From Pseudomonadota bacterium (GTDB taxonomy: Bacteria; Pseudomonadota; Gammaproteobacteria; Burkholderiales; Burkholderiaceae_E), in the NCBI GenBank assembly GCA_023389175.1, contig JAEWEW010000281.1, positions 1 through 6,533 of the forward strand: a DNA stretch of 6,533 nt, in the 5' to 3' direction. Below the pieces are notes generated by a model, which was not told the origin of the DNA, made no database searches, and was given only the letters and a program-made list of their open reading frames with translations. This document shows positions 6,094 through 6,533 of this stretch, piece by piece. Position 1 is the stretch's first letter. Each line of letters begins with the position of its first letter. A program made the position numbers and the translations under genes.

Positions 6094-6533
6094 ATGAAGA
6101 AACGCGTCGTCGCGCCCGCTGTCGGACTCCTCGTGGCCCTCATCCTGGCCGGCTGCGGCGGCGGCAGCGACGATCCACCTCCGTCGAACCCGCCGCCGCC
6201 TCCGCCGGGAGGCAACCAGCCGCCGCCCCCACCGCCGCCGGCCACCGCCGCCAACTCGGTGGCCCAGGTCAAGGCCGACATGACCGGCAGCCACGAGGCA
6301 TCCTCGCCGCAGATCGCCGGGTCGGACTACTACGCGAACGGCCCGGCCCTGCGCCCGGGGGCGCCCGGCGCGGGTCGCCTGGCCCTTGGCGGCTACGGCC
6401 AGGTCTACCTGGCGAGCGGCCATGCGGCCTCCAACGCGCGCGTGCAGCTGCGCAACCTCGAGACCTATGCCTACACCGGCGGGGTTTGGAAGCGGGTCCA
6501 GTACAGCGAGCGGGTGAAGGGCGCGTTCTACAG
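6094..6533 (+). CDS. Proline-rich lipoprotein of unknown function (5' part, runs off the window)
   Basis: An open frame from ATG at 6094 runs to the window end, 146 complete codons with no stop. It begins MKKRVVAPAV, continues with a hydrophobic core and has a lipobox LAGC at residues 18-21, so Cys21 is the expected lipidation site. The residue after it is Gly rather than Asp, which by the E. coli sorting rule favours the outer membrane. A low-complexity linker follows with runs of three, six and seven prolines (28-49), then a Tyr/Gly/Ala-containing region (QVYLASGHAASNARVQLRNL, about 103-122) that I do not recognise. There is no clear Shine-Dalgarno sequence. The preceding 161-bp gap (5933-6093) suggests a separate unit; it contains a possible -10-like TAAACT at 6009-6014 with no convincing -35. 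Function is unknown. Confidence 0.75.
   Translation, partial: MKKRVVAPAVGLLVALILAGCGGGSDDPPPSNPPPPPPGGNQPPPPPPPATAANSVAQVKADMTGSHEASSPQIAGSDYYANGPALRPGAPGAGRLALGGYGQVYLASGHAASNARVQLRNLETYAYTGGVWKRVQYSERVKGAFY

Overview
The window is about 6.5 kb of high-GC DNA with every supported gene on the + strand. The order dnaX end, ybaB, recR is a conserved bacterial cluster. Together with the base composition and the YihY/BrkB-type membrane protein downstream, it suggests a Proteobacterium, most likely a Betaproteobacterium (Burkholderiales-like). That placement is an inference from style and gene order; there is no rRNA or other marker to fix it.

Layout. Positions 1-53 hold the last codons of what is probably dnaX, whose stop overlaps the start of ybaB (50-376, nucleoid-associated protein). 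recR follows (411-1007, recombination mediator, TTG start). Next is a YihY/BrkB-family membrane protein (1037-2083) whose C-terminus is a run of eight 15-bp repeat units encoding AREQQ-type pentapeptides. These genes are tightly spaced and look co-transcribed.

A second block starts at 2154. It encodes a divergent member of the PanB (ketopantoate hydroxymethyltransferase) family, then a gap with two strong hairpins, then a complete NitT/TauT/SsuABC-type ABC importer: periplasmic binding protein (3189-4274), ATPase (4285-5106) and permease (5126-5932). The binding protein should capture a small, probably anionic or sulfonate/nitrate/pyrimidine-like solute in the periplasm, the permease conducts it and the ATPase powers uptake. 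The PanB-like enzyme may act on that solute or a product of it. The substrate cannot be read from the sequence.

After a 161-bp non-coding gap, the window ends inside a gene for a proline-rich lipoprotein (6094 onward, cut by the window edge).

The most unusual item is the PanB-like protein. It keeps the fold-defining C-terminal half of PanB, but by eye alignment it lacks the metal-binding aspartates and glutamate and the active-site lysine. It is therefore unlikely to make ketopantoate and is a candidate for a different, undescribed reaction linked to the transporter.
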